Shown: positions 32,714-46,243, counted from the first letter of the stretch. The stretch: 64,000 bases of DNA from an uncultured Methanomicrobiales archaeon (GCA_903832665.1 CAILCG010000014.1:62001-126000), one strand, 5' to 3'. Notes: a model not told the origin generated them from the letters alone. Program-made: numbers and translations.

Positions 32714-33382
32714 ATGTACATCATCATCGTAGGGCTCGGGGGGATCGGGAGAAATCTTGCTAAGCTGGCGATCGAGCACGCCCATAACGTTGTCGTGATC
32801 GATCAGGATGAATCCCGGTGCAGCGAAATTCTCGAGCATTACGATGTACTTGCCGTTACCGGGAATGCCACCGATAAGACCATTCTTGAAGAATCAGGCA
32901 TCGACCGGGCAGACGCGATGATCGCTACCACCAGCGATGACTCGGTCAACCTGATGACCTGCTGGCTGGCAAAGAAATTCCGGGTCCCGAATGTGGTTGC
33001 GATTGTCAACCAGCCATCGCATTCGGACTTTTTCAAGGAAGTCGGTGTCCGTATCAGCGAGAACCCGGATGAACTCGTTGCCTCCCGCCTGTATTACTGG
33101 ACCCAGAATCCCCAGCTCCAGCAGCTCGCTTCCATCCCGGGCGGCACCATCTTCGAGATCGTTGCTGAACAGGGTGCCCCTATCGTGGATCACGAGATCC
33201 GGGAACTCAAGGTCAAGGACTTTGTCTTTATTGCAATCCGCAGAGCGGGAGGCGTGCTCATCATCCCGAGCGGCAATGTGAAGATCCAGTCCGGGGATAT
33301 CTTTACTGTATTTACAAAAAAGGAAGCGGAGGACGACTGCCTGCGTTTACTCAACAAACAATTGAAAAAATCAACGGAGTGA
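32714..33382 (+). CDS. trkA: TrkA-type potassium uptake regulatory subunit
   Basis: 222 residues. RCK-N Rossmann domain ([19 protein letters not shown], then DQDESRC) binds NAD; the C-terminal RCK-C domain covers about 137-215. The membrane-spanning Trk partner is not in the window. It is divergent from rnhB with about 54 bp between starts, and convergent with the geranylgeranyl reductase, whose 3' end it overlaps by 12 bp. Confidence 0.92.
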   Translation: MYIIIVGLGGIGRNLAKLAIEHAHNVVVIDQDESRCSEILEHYDVLAVTGNATDKTILEESGIDRADAMIATTSDDSVNLMTCWLAKKFRVPNVVAIVNQPSHSDFFKEVGVRISENPDELVASRLYYWTQNPQLQQLASIPGGTIFEIVAEQGAPIVDHEIRELKVKDFVFIAIRRAGGVLIIPSGNVKIQSGDIFTVFTKKEAEDDCLRLLNKQLKKSTE

Positions 33383-34567
33383 TGCTGCGAGCGCGCCCAG
33401 CTCGAGCACCAGTTTCGGGTTAACCCGGATAATCTCTTTTATCAGGCTGATGGTGGAGAACTCTTTTAAGTTCATTTTTGAGACCGAGTGGATGATCTCG
33501 TTGAGTTTTGCATCGGGTTGCTTGATTAAGTATTCCTTGATGTGGTAATTGCGCTCGATCGCTTTGCCCATCTTGGATGCACGCCAGGTTTTGTCATAGA
33601 CCATGAGTGCTGATTTGGACGTGTCTCCCTTCTTGATGCAATCCGCAGCAACTTCTGCGGCAAGCTTGCCGGTATACATGGCATTGTAGATACCGCCACC
33701 GGTCAGGGGATCAACGACCCGGGCTGCATCGCCGGCGATGAGAAGATTGTCAGCAACTGTGCAGGCGAGCGGACGGCAGACAGAGACTCCGCCGGGAATG
33801 TATTCGATGGTCTTTCCGTTCGGGAACGTCTTTTTCACAAACTTGTCCAGGTAATCCTTTGCCCGGTGTCCTTCTCCGCTCTTCTTACCCGAGATCCCGA
33901 TACCGACATTTGCGGTGCGGTGACCCTTCGGGAAGATCCAGAGATAACCCTCCGGTGCAACATCATTCCCAAGGTAAAAGATCGTAGCGTGTTCATCGAT
34001 ATCGATATCCGCCATCACGTACTGGACCGAGCTCATGATCTCCCGGACCGGAACGGTGGTATCGATACCGCACCATTTCGAGAACTTGGATTCAACGCCG
34101 TCGGCTGCGATCACCACATCGGCTTTTACATCAGTAACTTTTCCGCAGAAATCGATCTTTGCCCCTTTCAGTACCCCGTTTTCCCAAATCGGGGCAGCTG
34201 CACGGGACTTGACCGCGATATCCGCACCGGCCTCTGCCGCCTTCCAGACCAGCTCACGGTCAAAGAACTTGCGGTCAAGGACATAGCCGACCTTGCTGCC
34301 AGCCATCTCGGATTCCAGTTTCATGAAAAACCCGTCAGGAGCTACGATACCGGCTCCATGCATCTCGGCAGAGATCCAGCGCGGGTCGGGTTCGATGAAC
34401 TCAAGGAGCGCTTCCTGCCCGATACCCTCGGCACACCGTACCGGGGCACCGATTGCGGGGCGTTTCTCCACGATTAAAGCGGATAATCCCTTCTCAGCCG
34501 CAGTCTTTCCGGCAAGAGCGCCGGCCGGACCGCCACCGATGACCAGGACATCATACTTATTTTTCAT
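33371..34567 (-). CDS. Geranylgeranyl reductase (digeranylgeranylglycerophospholipid reductase)
   Basis: 398 residues. FAD-binding GxGxxG at the N-terminus ([22 protein letters not shown]), a second FAD motif ([24 protein letters not shown]), and the archaeal family pattern [21 protein letters not shown]. Hydrogenates isoprenoid chains of archaeal lipids. The ferredoxin gene just upstream overlaps its start by 167 bp in span (11 bp past the start codon side is shared coding) and probably supplies electrons, a common pairing. Confidence 0.93.
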   Translation of the reverse strand: MKNKYDVLVIGGGPAGALAGKTAAEKGLSALIVEKRPAIGAPVRCAEGIGQEALLEFIEPDPRWISAEMHGAGIVAPDGFFMKLESEMAGSKVGYVLDRKFFDRELVWKAAEAGADIAVKSRAAAPIWENGVLKGAKIDFCGKVTDVKADVVIAADGVESKFSKWCGIDTTVPVREIMSSVQYVMADIDIDEHATIFYLGNDVAPEGYLWIFPKGHRTANVGIGISGKKSGEGHRAKDYLDKFVKKTFPNGKTIEYIPGGVSVCRPLACTVADNLLIAGDAARVVDPLTGGGIYNAMYTGKLAAEVAADCIKKGDTSKSALMVYDKTWRASKMGKAIERNYHIKEYLIKQPDAKLNEIIHSVSKMNLKEFSTISLIKEIIRVNPKLVLELGALAASLR

Positions 34568-34733
34568 TGATTACCTCCAGGGCACCCAGGGGGCAGACTT
34601 TCGCACAGATTCCACAACTCGTGCAATTTGACTCTACAGAAAGGTACGCATCGATCAGTTCAAGGGCGCCTTCGGGGCAGACTGATACGCAGCATCCACA
34701 GTATCCACAAATATCCCGATGTACTTTGAGCAT
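34557..34733 (-). CDS. 2[4Fe-4S] ferredoxin
   Basis: 58 residues from ATG 34733 ([20 protein letters not shown]). Two CxxCxxCxxxCP clusters: [12 protein letters not shown] and [12 protein letters not shown]. The open frame continues far upstream but is not protein-like there. Its last 11 bases overlap the start of the geranylgeranyl reductase gene, so the two are translated together, and it is the likely electron donor for lipid saturation. Confidence 0.93.
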   Translation of the reverse strand: MLKVHRDICGYCGCCVSVCPEGALELIDAYLSVESNCTSCGICAKVCPLGALEVINEK

Positions 34734-34852
34734 TGAGTGATTATGTTGGTTTTTTCCTTCATTAATAGTTACGATTGGAAAATTCTTGTACGGCAAACGC
34801 GGGCAGTAAAAAAATGGAAAAATGCAGGGTAACAGGTTGGGGAAACCGCAAA

Positions 34853-36037
34853 TCAGGGCTGTTGTACAAAACAAAACGGATCTTCCCCTAAGAGATCCCC
34901 CTTTACCGCGTGTGCACGGACCCGGCATCCTCCCCCGCAGAGTACGCGATAATTGCAGGCCTCGCACCTGCCACCAAACCGTGCTTCCTTTTGCCGGAAC
35001 CGGGAAAGAACGGGATTTGCGGTATTTGACCAGATTTCGCTGAATGGCTGATCGCGGACATTTCCGGCAAGGAATTCTAGCGAGCGGGCAAACTGGCAGG
35101 GATAGACATTCCCGTGTGCATCGATATTTGCCACGCGGGTGCCGGCACTGCACCCGCCCTTCAAGGATTCCAGCAGCTCGCGGGCATCCGCAAGATCCTC
35201 CGAACCATCCTCTTCCATGGATGCGAGCAGGTGGATGCAATCCTGGGGTGCATCGACAGTGAGGAACTCCATGGACGAGCCATCGGTCTCCTTTGCCTTT
35301 CGGTAGAGAAGGCTGAGGGCTTCAATCACCTCGTTCTTGTCGAGCTGCAACCGGTCATAGGAACCGATTCCCCGTCCAGTGGGAACGAGCCAGTAGAGGC
35401 AGAACCGTGAAGCGCCAAGCCCCTTGGCCAGATCCACGAGTGCTTCGAGCTCATGGCAGTTCTCCGTTGTGAGAGTGACCCGCACCCCGCACCGGACCCC
35501 GGCCTCCTTACAGGCAGCAAACGCTGCCAGGGTCTGTTCGAAGGCCCCGGGTGAATTCCGGAACCGGTCATGGGTTTCTGCTCGTGCACCGTCCAGCGAG
35601 ATCCCCGCATATTCAATCCCGCTTTCCTTGATCCTGCGCACGATATCGGCAGTGATCAGGGTCCCGTTCGTGCTGAGTGCCATTTTAAGGCCGGAGTTCC
35701 GGGCATGGTGTGCCAGTTCCCAGATATCTGCCCTCATCAGGGGTTCCCCCCCGGTGAAAAGGATGAGCGGGACACCCATCTGGGCCAGGTCATCGATCAC
35801 CTTCAGCGCTTCTGCAGTAGTGAACTCTCCATCTGTCGGGCTTTTCGGACCGGACTGGTTGTAACAGTGGGTACAGCTCAGGTTGCACCGATCCGTCAAA
35901 TTCCAGAAGACCACCGGACGGTACTTTTCCGAAAAAGCAAGATAATTGCTCGGTACATCGGTCAGTGGTTTGTGGCGGTGCCGCATGACATCACTCACGG
36001 TTCCCCGGCCGTGGAGGCACTGGGTGATCCGGTTCAT
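34853..36037 (-). CDS. ahbC: AhbC-type radical SAM/SPASM protein (Fe-coproporphyrin III synthase)
   Basis: 394 residues. Radical SAM cluster Cys51, Cys55, Cys58 (CNLSCTHC) and the GGEP motif, followed by a SPASM-type C-terminal cysteine set (CEACNYRVLCGGGCRVRAH). The N-terminus with RPVVFWNLTDRCNLSC and the stretch RFCLYWLVPTGRG match AhbC, which converts 12,18-didecarboxysiroheme to Fe-coproporphyrin III. Start overlaps the ahbB stop (ATGA). Last gene of the katG-ahb operon. AhbC and AhbD assignments rest on motif recall, not on a search. Confidence 0.82.
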   Translation of the reverse strand: MNRITQCLHGRGTVSDVMRHRHKPLTDVPSNYLAFSEKYRPVVFWNLTDRCNLSCTHCYNQSGPKSPTDGEFTTAEALKVIDDLAQMGVPLILFTGGEPLMRADIWELAHHARNSGLKMALSTNGTLITADIVRRIKESGIEYAGISLDGARAETHDRFRNSPGAFEQTLAAFAACKEAGVRCGVRVTLTTENCHELEALVDLAKGLGASRFCLYWLVPTGRGIGSYDRLQLDKNEVIEALSLLYRKAKETDGSSMEFLTVDAPQDCIHLLASMEEDGSEDLADARELLESLKGGCSAGTRVANIDAHGNVYPCQFARSLEFLAGNVRDQPFSEIWSNTANPVLSRFRQKEARFGGRCEACNYRVLCGGGCRVRAHAVKGDLLGEDPFCFVQQP

Positions 36038-36522
36038 GCTGCAACGCTCCGGTCTTCTTCCATTCTGGCCGCGGGAACCCGCTTGAATTCCTCAGTGCTG
36101 AAGAGCACGATATAATTTTTGGCACCGGTCATATCTGCAAGTTTTCTGACCTGGAGGAGAACACCTTCACGGCTGCGGCCATGATGGACCGTATAGAGCG
36201 TATAATCCCATCTCCCCGGCACCGATTGTCGCAGGTAACAGTGGGAGACACCGGGGAAGGATGCGAAACGGGCATAGTGTTCCGGGACTGTCGTATCCGG
36301 TACCTCCCACGCTACCACTGCATTTGCCGTAATTCCGATCTGCCTCTGGTTGATCCGTGCCCGTATTTTCCGGATGATACCGGTCTCTTTAAGCCTCTGA
36401 ATTCGCTGCAGGATTTCCGTGCCGCTGATATGGAGTCGCTTCCCCACGTCATCAAACGGTTCGCTGACAAGCGGGAGGCCTTTCTCCAGTTCCGTCAGCA
36501 GGGAACGATCAATCGCATCCAT
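36034..36522 (-). CDS. ahbB: Siroheme decarboxylase subunit AhbB
   Basis: 162 residues from ATG 36522 (MDAIDRSLLTELEKGLPLV). An AsnC/Lrp-like fold with an N-terminal winged helix (VGKRLHISGTEILQRIQRLKETGIIRKI), followed by the ligand-binding fold (TANAVVAWEVPD, HCYLRQSVPGRWDYTLYTVHHG). In the archaeal haem route, AhbA and AhbB remove two carboxylates from siroheme. It overlaps ahbA by 14 bp and ahbC by 4 bp. It could be mistaken for a transcription regulator, but the context settles it. Confidence 0.85.
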   Translation of the reverse strand: MDAIDRSLLTELEKGLPLVSEPFDDVGKRLHISGTEILQRIQRLKETGIIRKIRARINQRQIGITANAVVAWEVPDTTVPEHYARFASFPGVSHCYLRQSVPGRWDYTLYTVHHGRSREGVLLQVRKLADMTGAKNYIVLFSTEEFKRVPAARMEEDRSVAA

Positions 36523-37032
36523 GGGTACCCTCCTTCCCATCATCCGGGCAACAGGAGAATCGTACATCGATCTTATAGCGCTGGCGTGTTGGCAGGTCAA
36601 GCAGATCGGTCTCCGGGATACCCGTTCTCTCCAGTATCTCGTTCAGTACTTCACCCATCCGATCCCCGCTTGCTGCCGCAAGAGTAAACCAGATGGAGTA
36701 AGCATGATCCCTCCGGTAATTGTGGGATACTTCCGGATACCCATTGATGATCCGGGCTACCTCATGAATCCTTGAATCAGGAACCCTGAGTGCAACAAGC
36801 GTTGCGGCCGTGATTCCCAGGTGCCGGGATTCCAGAACCGGGGATACTCCCCGCAGAATACCGGTATCCTGTAAACGCTGCATTCGCTGCAGGACTTCCG
36901 CCTCGGAAATTCCCTGCCGGGCGGCAATCTCTTGCCAGGGCCGGGAAACAAGGGGGATATCATCCTGGAGTGCATCGAGTAGTTCCAGATCGATCCGGTC
37001 GTAGTTGGTAACTGGAGGTAGTGTTTCAGGTA

Positions 37033-37036
<4 letters not shown>
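36509..37036 (-). CDS. ahbA: Siroheme decarboxylase subunit AhbA, non-standard start
   Basis: The first standard ATG (36883) would cut off the helix-turn-helix region. In-frame codons run upstream through NYDRIDLELLDALQDDIPLV and on to an ATA at 37036 that overlaps the ahbD stop as ATAA. No ATG, GTG or TTG lies between 36883 and the upstream TGA. Restored length is 175 residues, as expected for AhbA. Motifs match AhbB (IPLVSRPWQEIAARQGISEAEVLQRMQRLQDTGILRG; SHNYRRDHAYSIWFT). Initiation at ATA is inferred; GTT 37012 also resembles a mutated start. Confidence 0.75.
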
Positions 37037-40765
<3,729 letters not shown>

Positions 40766-41887
40766 TTACCCGAGCGAGAATGTCCCATATTTCCCGCCGC
40801 CACCCGGGTGCAGGGTGACCGTTCCGCTCCGGAGGGCCGAGATCGCTTCGGCAACCTTCGGGTGGATCGCCCGGATCTCAGCAACCGGCACATCAAGAAG
40901 CACCGCAATCTCGTTGCCGAACGCAGCGATGAACGAGGTATAGATCGCCTTGCATTTCTTCGTATTCGGGGATGATGCTCCCTCCATCGTCTGGATGATC
41001 AGAGCCAGCGGAAGAACATGGACATAAGGCGGGCGGGGGCGGGATTCACCCCCTCCTGACAACTCCTTTGCCCGGTCGGCTACCCCCTTCTTTATGATCC
41101 CGCCATCGGCCGGGCACCGCCATGAATGTCCGGCCGCCTCCTCGAGGGAATACTGCGTGTAACACCGGGTGCAGGCCGTGCGGTTGTACTTCCCCTCATC
41201 CGGGAAGAACCCGGCATTCATCTCAATGGTGCCTTTCCTGATGCACGCCAGCACGTCTTTTGCGGTCCGGGCCCGGAGCTTCAGGCGATTGAACTCACGT
41301 CCCAGCTTGTCCGGGTAGGGGCTGTGGGCATCGGAGTTGGTGAGGAACGGGACGCCATACAGGTCAGGGATTGCCGCCCCATAGGAACTGTCTGCGGAGA
41401 GTCCAATCTCAAGAAAGTCGATCTTCTCATTCCCATAGCAGGCCGGGACGCTGTCAAAGTAGGCATACATCGCGGTCCACGGGGTAAAGGCATGGGCAGG
41501 ACCCACCAGGGCCCCGACCTCATGGGCAAGCACAGCGATCTCCTCCCCGCTCAGGTACACATGAGGGCGGCCGCTCATCTCAAAACACTTACATTTCCCT
41601 TCCAGCAGGTCGCGGAGCTGGCTGAACTGGGCGAGATCTTCTGCCAGGATCACGTGATGGACACGTTTTATATCCTCGATCTCGCACTGCGGAACGATGA
41701 CAATGCCGGCCTCATTTTCGAGATATGGTTCCCAACCCCTCTGCCATACCGGCTGGAGAGCATCCCCGGTGCCGAGCACCTGGATACCCTTTGTCCTGCA
41801 CCCCGCCAGCAGCTGTTCCGGCTGCATGAAACGCGATACCGCTATTGAGTAGGGGGAATGAATATGAAGGTCGGCATTGGCGAGCAT
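40766..41887 (-). CDS. PHP-domain protein, endonuclease Q-like
   Basis: 373 residues. The PHP metal sites are ADLHIHSPYS (His8, His10), HEVGALVGPAHAF and LTNSDAHSPYP. A Cys4-type zinc finger (CTRCYTQYSLEEAAGHSWRC) and a helical C-terminus follow. This build matches the archaeal endonuclease Q family, which cuts DNA 5' to deaminated bases such as hypoxanthine and uracil. It is a single gene. The family assignment is by architecture. Confidence 0.75.
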   Translation of the reverse strand: MLANADLHIHSPYSIAVSRFMQPEQLLAGCRTKGIQVLGTGDALQPVWQRGWEPYLENEAGIVIVPQCEIEDIKRVHHVILAEDLAQFSQLRDLLEGKCKCFEMSGRPHVYLSGEEIAVLAHEVGALVGPAHAFTPWTAMYAYFDSVPACYGNEKIDFLEIGLSADSSYGAAIPDLYGVPFLTNSDAHSPYPDKLGREFNRLKLRARTAKDVLACIRKGTIEMNAGFFPDEGKYNRTACTRCYTQYSLEEAAGHSWRCPADGGIIKKGVADRAKELSGGGESRPRPPYVHVLPLALIIQTMEGASSPNTKKCKAIYTSFIAAFGNEIAVLLDVPVAEIRAIHPKVAEAISALRSGTVTLHPGGGGKYGTFSLG

Positions 41888-42128
41888 GAGTACGTGTATG
41901 GTTGCCCTTCACGGTATATAATATTCATGAAGGTACGCGGGTAATCCTGACGTGGTCCTGAACCACGGTCAGGGAGAAAAACGGGGGGTTAAACGGTGAG
42001 CCCGAAAGGAGAACTCGCTGTGGCGGGAAAGAGGCAACCGGCAGAAAGACGGGAGAGTAAATTCTGCCGATCCGCAATCTCCTTAACCTTGCCCGCCAAA
42101 AGCCGCATATACGGGATAAAGGAAGCGT

Positions 42129-42404
42129 ATGTCAATGAATAGGCAGGTCCTCAAATGGTTCGTAAATCTCGCAATGGGTATTGTATTCGTGTCCAGTTTT
42201 GTGACCGGGCTCTTCAAGTTCACGATCCTGACGAGAGCATTTGGTCTCACCGATATCATACTCCCTGCGGCACTGATGAGTAACATCCATGACTGGTCCG
42301 GACTTACCCTCTCCCTTCTCGTGATGGTCCACCTCTTCCTGAACCGTGCATGGATACTCTTAATGACCCGAAAGATACTTGCCGGCACGGTCAACACCGC
42401 ATAA
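42129..42404 (+). CDS. DUF4405-type small membrane protein
   Basis: 91 residues. Two or three membrane segments, with histidines in SNIHDWSGLTLSLLVMVHLFLNRAW that are the expected haem ligands of DUF4405/cytochrome b-like domains. Convergent with the molybdopterin oxidoreductase at 42438, 33 bp apart. It may accept or supply electrons for that enzyme, like MsrQ for MsrP (inference). Confidence 0.65.
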   Translation: MSMNRQVLKWFVNLAMGIVFVSSFVTGLFKFTILTRAFGLTDIILPAALMSNIHDWSGLTLSLLVMVHLFLNRAWILLMTRKILAGTVNTA

Positions 42405-42437
42405 AATAAAAAAAAGTAAAACTAAAACCGGCCGCGA

Positions 42438-43130
42438 TTAGGCAGAGTAACTCTTGTCCAGATCGCCGGAATTGGAATACCCCCGCTGCTCCCAGTATCC
42501 CCGGTATGTGGGATCGCTGGTCAGCTCGATCTTCTCGATCCACTTCACCCACTTGTATCCCCATTTGTCTTCGGCCACCAGCTCGAAGGGATAGCCGCGT
42601 TCCGCGGGTAGCGTGACATTGTTCATATTGTAGGCCATGATGATATCCCGGTTCATCAGGTACTCGAGCGGGAACGAGGTCGTATAGCCATCGTGAGCGG
42701 TGAAGACCACGGTATTTGCCCGGGGATCCGGCCCGGCTTTCCGTATCAGGTCCCGCACCAGTACGCCCTTCCAGAGAATGGTTGCATCCCAACCCTCCAC
42801 ACAATGGAGCGTGACGACTTTTGTATAATGCGGGTATTTCGCCAGCACTTCTCCATAGGAGTAGACATCGGTCTTGTAGGTCAGTCCGGTGACGGTGAGG
42901 CGGTAATCCACTTCATTGATGTGCTGGGGGCCCCGTATGGAATTTTCATGGAAATCATTGATTGACGAGAGATCTTTTCCTTCGTAGGACCTGACTTCAA
43001 CGGGTGACAGTTGGGTTGATCCTTCGGGATGCAGGCCGGATTCAAGTTCGGGAGTGCCGAGAACAACAAAAGCCACCGCAGCCACAATAATGATTGCAAT
43101 GACAAGAACCAGCTTTGAATTCATCAGCAC
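42438..43130 (-). CDS. Molybdopterin-dependent oxidoreductase, sulfite-oxidase fold
   Basis: 230 residues. An N-terminal membrane/signal helix (LVLVIAIIIVAAVAFVVLG) places it outside the membrane. The Moco-binding domain includes the Cys ligand in VTLHCVEGWDATILWKGVLVRDL and the ending YPFELVAEDKWGYKWVKWIEKIEL, typical of the YedY/MsrP-like group. Start could be ATG 43130 or 43124. Moco supply may be linked to moaE at 62660. Substrate unknown. Confidence 0.83.
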   Translation of the reverse strand: MLMNSKLVLVIAIIIVAAVAFVVLGTPELESGLHPEGSTQLSPVEVRSYEGKDLSSINDFHENSIRGPQHINEVDYRLTVTGLTYKTDVYSYGEVLAKYPHYTKVVTLHCVEGWDATILWKGVLVRDLIRKAGPDPRANTVVFTAHDGYTTSFPLEYLMNRDIIMAYNMNNVTLPAERGYPFELVAEDKWGYKWVKWIEKIELTSDPTYRGYWEQRGYSNSGDLDKSYSA

Positions 43131-43249
43131 TGAACTGATCGCTGGATCTTATCAACATTGGGATGGTGACACGGTTGTCAGAAGACGATAGAAAATGCTG
43201 AAAAAGCGGAGTAGTAATGGAGAAACAAACTCCATTGCCCGTTTGTTCC

Positions 43250-43867
43250 TTACTCCATATTGGTGAGACGCCCTTTGAGTTCCCCGGGATCCTCTTTCTT
43301 GGCTTCCATCAGGGCCGAGATGACAGCATCGGAAAAGATCAGCGCAAGGGTCTCAAAAAGGGTTCCGAGGGGGGCAAATGCTGAGGAGGTTGACCGGTAT
43401 TTTCCGGTCATCTGCCGGATCTCGTACGAAGTCTGGTCCCCATGGTAATACCCGGTGAGATCGCCTAAGTTGACCACGCAGTCCGCGATTTTACTGATCT
43501 TCGATTCCGGGGAGGCGGTGATGAGGCAGATCGTGCCCCCGAGTCCCTTGACCGTGGCACAGATGGTTGCCATGGATACCGTCTCGCCAGATCCCGAGAA
43601 GACCACCATGGTATCTCCCGGCGCCAGGGCCGGGGTGACGGTTTCGCCGACAACGTACACGTCATAGCCAAGGTGAAGCAGCCGCATGGCAAACGCCCGG
43701 GCAATGAGTCCCGAACGACCCGCGCCGGCAACATATATCCGCTTGGCCTTGAGCAGGTAAAGGAAGAATGCGGAAGTCTCAAGGTTATCCAGCATGGCGG
43801 CGGTCTTTTTTATCGACTCTGCCATCTGCTCCATAAATAACGGGATATCAGAAAATTCGTCTGTCAT
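43250..43867 (-). CDS. hxlB: 6-phospho-3-hexuloisomerase
   Basis: 205 residues from ATG 43867 (MTDEFSDIPLFMEQMAESI); the frame is open 21 codons further up. SIS domain: KRIYVAGAGRSGLIARAFAMRLLHLGY, VVFSGSGETVSM, and the family C-terminus with SAFAPLGTLFETLALIFSDAV. In methanogens this enzyme works in reversed ribulose monophosphate metabolism to make pentose phosphates. The hexulose-phosphate synthase partner is not in the window. Confidence 0.87.
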   Translation of the reverse strand: MTDEFSDIPLFMEQMAESIKKTAAMLDNLETSAFFLYLLKAKRIYVAGAGRSGLIARAFAMRLLHLGYDVYVVGETVTPALAPGDTMVVFSGSGETVSMATICATVKGLGGTICLITASPESKISKIADCVVNLGDLTGYYHGDQTSYEIRQMTGKYRSTSSAFAPLGTLFETLALIFSDAVISALMEAKKEDPGELKGRLTNME

Positions 43868-43960
43868 TATGCTACAGGCATATTTTGTACCTGCCGTTAT
43901 GAGCATATCGGTCCAGGCCGGAAAGGGCACGGTTTATGACCCGGTATCGCCATCATCTGG

Positions 43961-44239
43961 ATGATGATGCGGATCACCGCTGTTGCCCGAGGCGAGGTGC
44001 AGGGAGTCGGGTACCGGTATTTTGTCACAGGTTGTGCACGGGCAGCGGGCGTGACCGGGTATGTGCGAAACCAGCCTGACGGTTCGGTGGTGATGGTGGC
44101 GGAGGGGGAGCAGGCAGCACTGGATGTGTTTGTTAAGATGGTGAAGGCAGAGGGGGATGCGGTGATCCGCGTGGATTCCCTCTCAGTGACAACCGGAGAT
44201 GCAAGTGGTGAGTTTTCCGGCTTTGGGGTGAAGTGGTGA
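43961..44239 (+). CDS. acyP: Acylphosphatase
   Basis: 92 residues. The catalytic loop GEVQGVGYRYF (with its conserved Arg) and GYVRNQPDGSVVMVAEG (conserved Asn) are the acylphosphatase signatures. Hydrolyses carboxyl-phosphate bonds. It is divergent from hxlB, with the starts about 90 bp apart. First methionines at 43961, 43964 and 43967 are all possible starts. Confidence 0.92.
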   Translation: MMMRITAVARGEVQGVGYRYFVTGCARAAGVTGYVRNQPDGSVVMVAEGEQAALDVFVKMVKAEGDAVIRVDSLSVTTGDASGEFSGFGVKW

Positions 44240-44772
44240 AAGACCCGGGGATTTTTCGGGAGATATGGGGGGTCGGGCGGTGTACTTAGTGGCACGGTAC
44301 CCGCTCCGCGGTTTCCTCATACTACCACTGCTTTGTGGAGAACTACTGACGGCAAAAGGCAGGCATTTGAATGAATAAAGTCCTAGTTATTCAGGGTCGC
44401 GGGGAACGCATGGCCGGGTTAGTACACCGCCAGACCCCCTCCGGTCCCGGGCCGGGTTATTCCGTATAGGGTACATTTTATAGATATACATCTTATGCAT
44501 TTGATGTGCCGAGCGGGTCACTTGGGGTAGGGGGGTCGGGCGGTGTACTTTAAGAGAAGTAGGTATGGGGCGTCCGGACTTTCCAGAACGCATGCCCGTT
44601 CTTGTCCATATAACACACTATCCTCATAGTCGCTGTTAGGCCCATCACCGTCCATCTCAGCAAGTGTCGCATCGGACGTTGTCGTATCATGCTGGAGAAG
44701 GCTGGATTAATTTCGTACCTATCCAAAACCTCATACTCTCCCACTACCAGAACATCCACCCATGGTGATCTG
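44240..44772. other. Non-coding region with inverted repeats
   Basis: About 530 bp before the peroxiredoxin with no supported gene. Three copies of a 19-20 bp motif occur: ggggggtcgggcggtgtact at 44267-44286, its inverse at 44421-44439, and a direct copy at 44531-44549. The last two bound a 129-bp AT-rich segment. Confidence 0.6.
44421..44549. repeat. 129-bp segment with 19-bp terminal inverted repeats
   Basis: Left arm agtacaccgccagaccccc and right arm gggggtcgggcggtgtact match at 18 of 19 positions when inverted. The interior carries a TATA-like stretch (attttatagatatacat). It could be a MITE or a structured regulatory region. A third copy of the arm lies at 44267-44286. Confidence 0.55.
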
Positions 44773-45234
44773 ATGACCCCGTCAGGAATGGCGCAGGTGG
44801 GCGAGACTGCACGGAATTTCTCGCTCAAAGACCAGAACGACAAGACCTTCGATCTCTATGAACAGGCAGGAAAGCGGGTACTCCTCTCATTCCACCCGCT
44901 CGCCTGGACCGAGTACTGTGCAGCCCAGATGAAATCGCTCGAAGAGAACCGGGCAGCACTCCTGGCAAAAAACTGTGTACCGGTCGGCATCAGTGTTGAT
45001 TCGATTCCCTGCAAAAAGGCATGGGCAAAGGATCTGAAGATAAAAGAGACACCGCTTCTCTGCGACTTCTGGCCGCATGGCGCGGTTGCCATGGAATTCG
45101 GGCTCTTCCGGGACCAGAACGGTTTTTCCGAGCGGGCCAATGTGATCGTGGATGAGAAACAGAAGATTGTTTTTGTCAAAGTCTACCCGATACATTCCGT
45201 GCCGGACATCCAGGAGATCCTATCTTTTCTCTAA
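44773..45234 (+). CDS. Peroxiredoxin (AhpC/TSA family)
   Basis: 153 residues from ATG 44773 (MTPSGMAQVGETARNFSLKD); the frame is open 28 codons upstream without support. The peroxidatic Cys is in HPLAWTEYCAAQM, and additional Cys residues occur downstream (KNCVPVG, SIPCKKAW, LLCDFW), any of which could resolve the disulfide. Reduces peroxides. Functionally linked to katG 4.5 kb away, although it has its own promoter. Confidence 0.9.
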   Translation: MTPSGMAQVGETARNFSLKDQNDKTFDLYEQAGKRVLLSFHPLAWTEYCAAQMKSLEENRAALLAKNCVPVGISVDSIPCKKAWAKDLKIKETPLLCDFWPHGAVAMEFGLFRDQNGFSERANVIVDEKQKIVFVKVYPIHSVPDIQEILSFL

Positions 45235-45426
45235 ACCCGTAAACTAATTTTTTTAAAATAGTGGGAATCCCGTTGCCCTATGCAAAAGACCTTCTTCTAA
45301 GCACCGATCGGTATTTTTCGGGATTGATCCCCCCTCATCCGGGCGGTTTTTTCACTTGGTGAAGAAACGCCCGGCCGGGAAAATTTGTCACGGAGATCCC
45401 GACCGGAGCCGGGAGTTCTGTACATA

Positions 45427-46243
45427 TTAGTTCCTGATCAGGAGAACCTGTCTCACGTCATCCAGGCTCATGCCCTTGGTGATCTTGTTCCCGTACAGCA
45501 GCTGCAGCGCCTTGATATCAACCGGATTCAGGTCGGTCACGCCATTATCCACTGCATAGAAGATGCTGTCAGGATAGGTCCCGGTCTCCCCGGGAAGGCC
45601 CAGCTCGTACAGGAGTCCTCGGAGAAGCCAGTGGGTCCGCTCGTCACCGGTAAGATCGGAATTGATATAGATCATCTCGGTCGGGAAGGACTGGTAGCTC
45701 GTAGTCCTGAACATGTAATAGATGGTCCCGGTGGAGGGGTTCCGGTATACTTTCCACGTATTATCGGAGTTCACTGCTTCCAGGCCATTTGAAGGGATAA
45801 AGCGGATGACAATATTGCCCTGCTCACCCTGCTTCACTTCCGAAGGGAGCCGGGTATTGAAGGAATTGTTGTTAAAGACCAGGAAGAACCGGTTCAGGGC
45901 AACAACATCGGAATCCTTGTAAGACCCGGTGATGGCAACGGTGAGGAGCTGGTTGCTGAAGCGGCGGATATTGCTGTTGTCGGCACTGAACGCCACGTCA
46001 ATAAAATGCCGGTTGATCTCGTCACTGGAGTACACGAGCCTGGCTGTGGGAGCCGGGGACGGAACATTCACCGGGGAGACCGGGGCAACGGAAGGTGCAA
46101 CTGAGGGGGGTGGGAATCACCGGTGTCTCAGCAGATGTAGGAACAGGAGTTGCAGGATCCGCCGGGGAGGACGGGGCCGTGCATCCCGCGAAAATGATTG
46201 CGATTCCAACGACCAGGACAAGGAGTATTGTTGCGTATTTCAT
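45427..46243 (-). pseudogene. DUF2927-like secreted lipoprotein, frameshifted
   Basis: The upstream frame gives a signal peptide with a lipobox (MKYATILLVLVVGIAIIFAGC) and a Pro-rich linker. The downstream frame (from 46071 to 45427) gives the body (EINRHFIDVAFSAD, HWLLRGLLYELGLPGETGTYPDSIF). The switch is at a run of six G (plus 46105-46110); five would restore ..PTPSVAPSVAPVSPVNVPS... The body resembles DUF2927, a metalloprotease-like family, but no HExxH is retained. Anchored outside the membrane. Confidence 0.7.
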
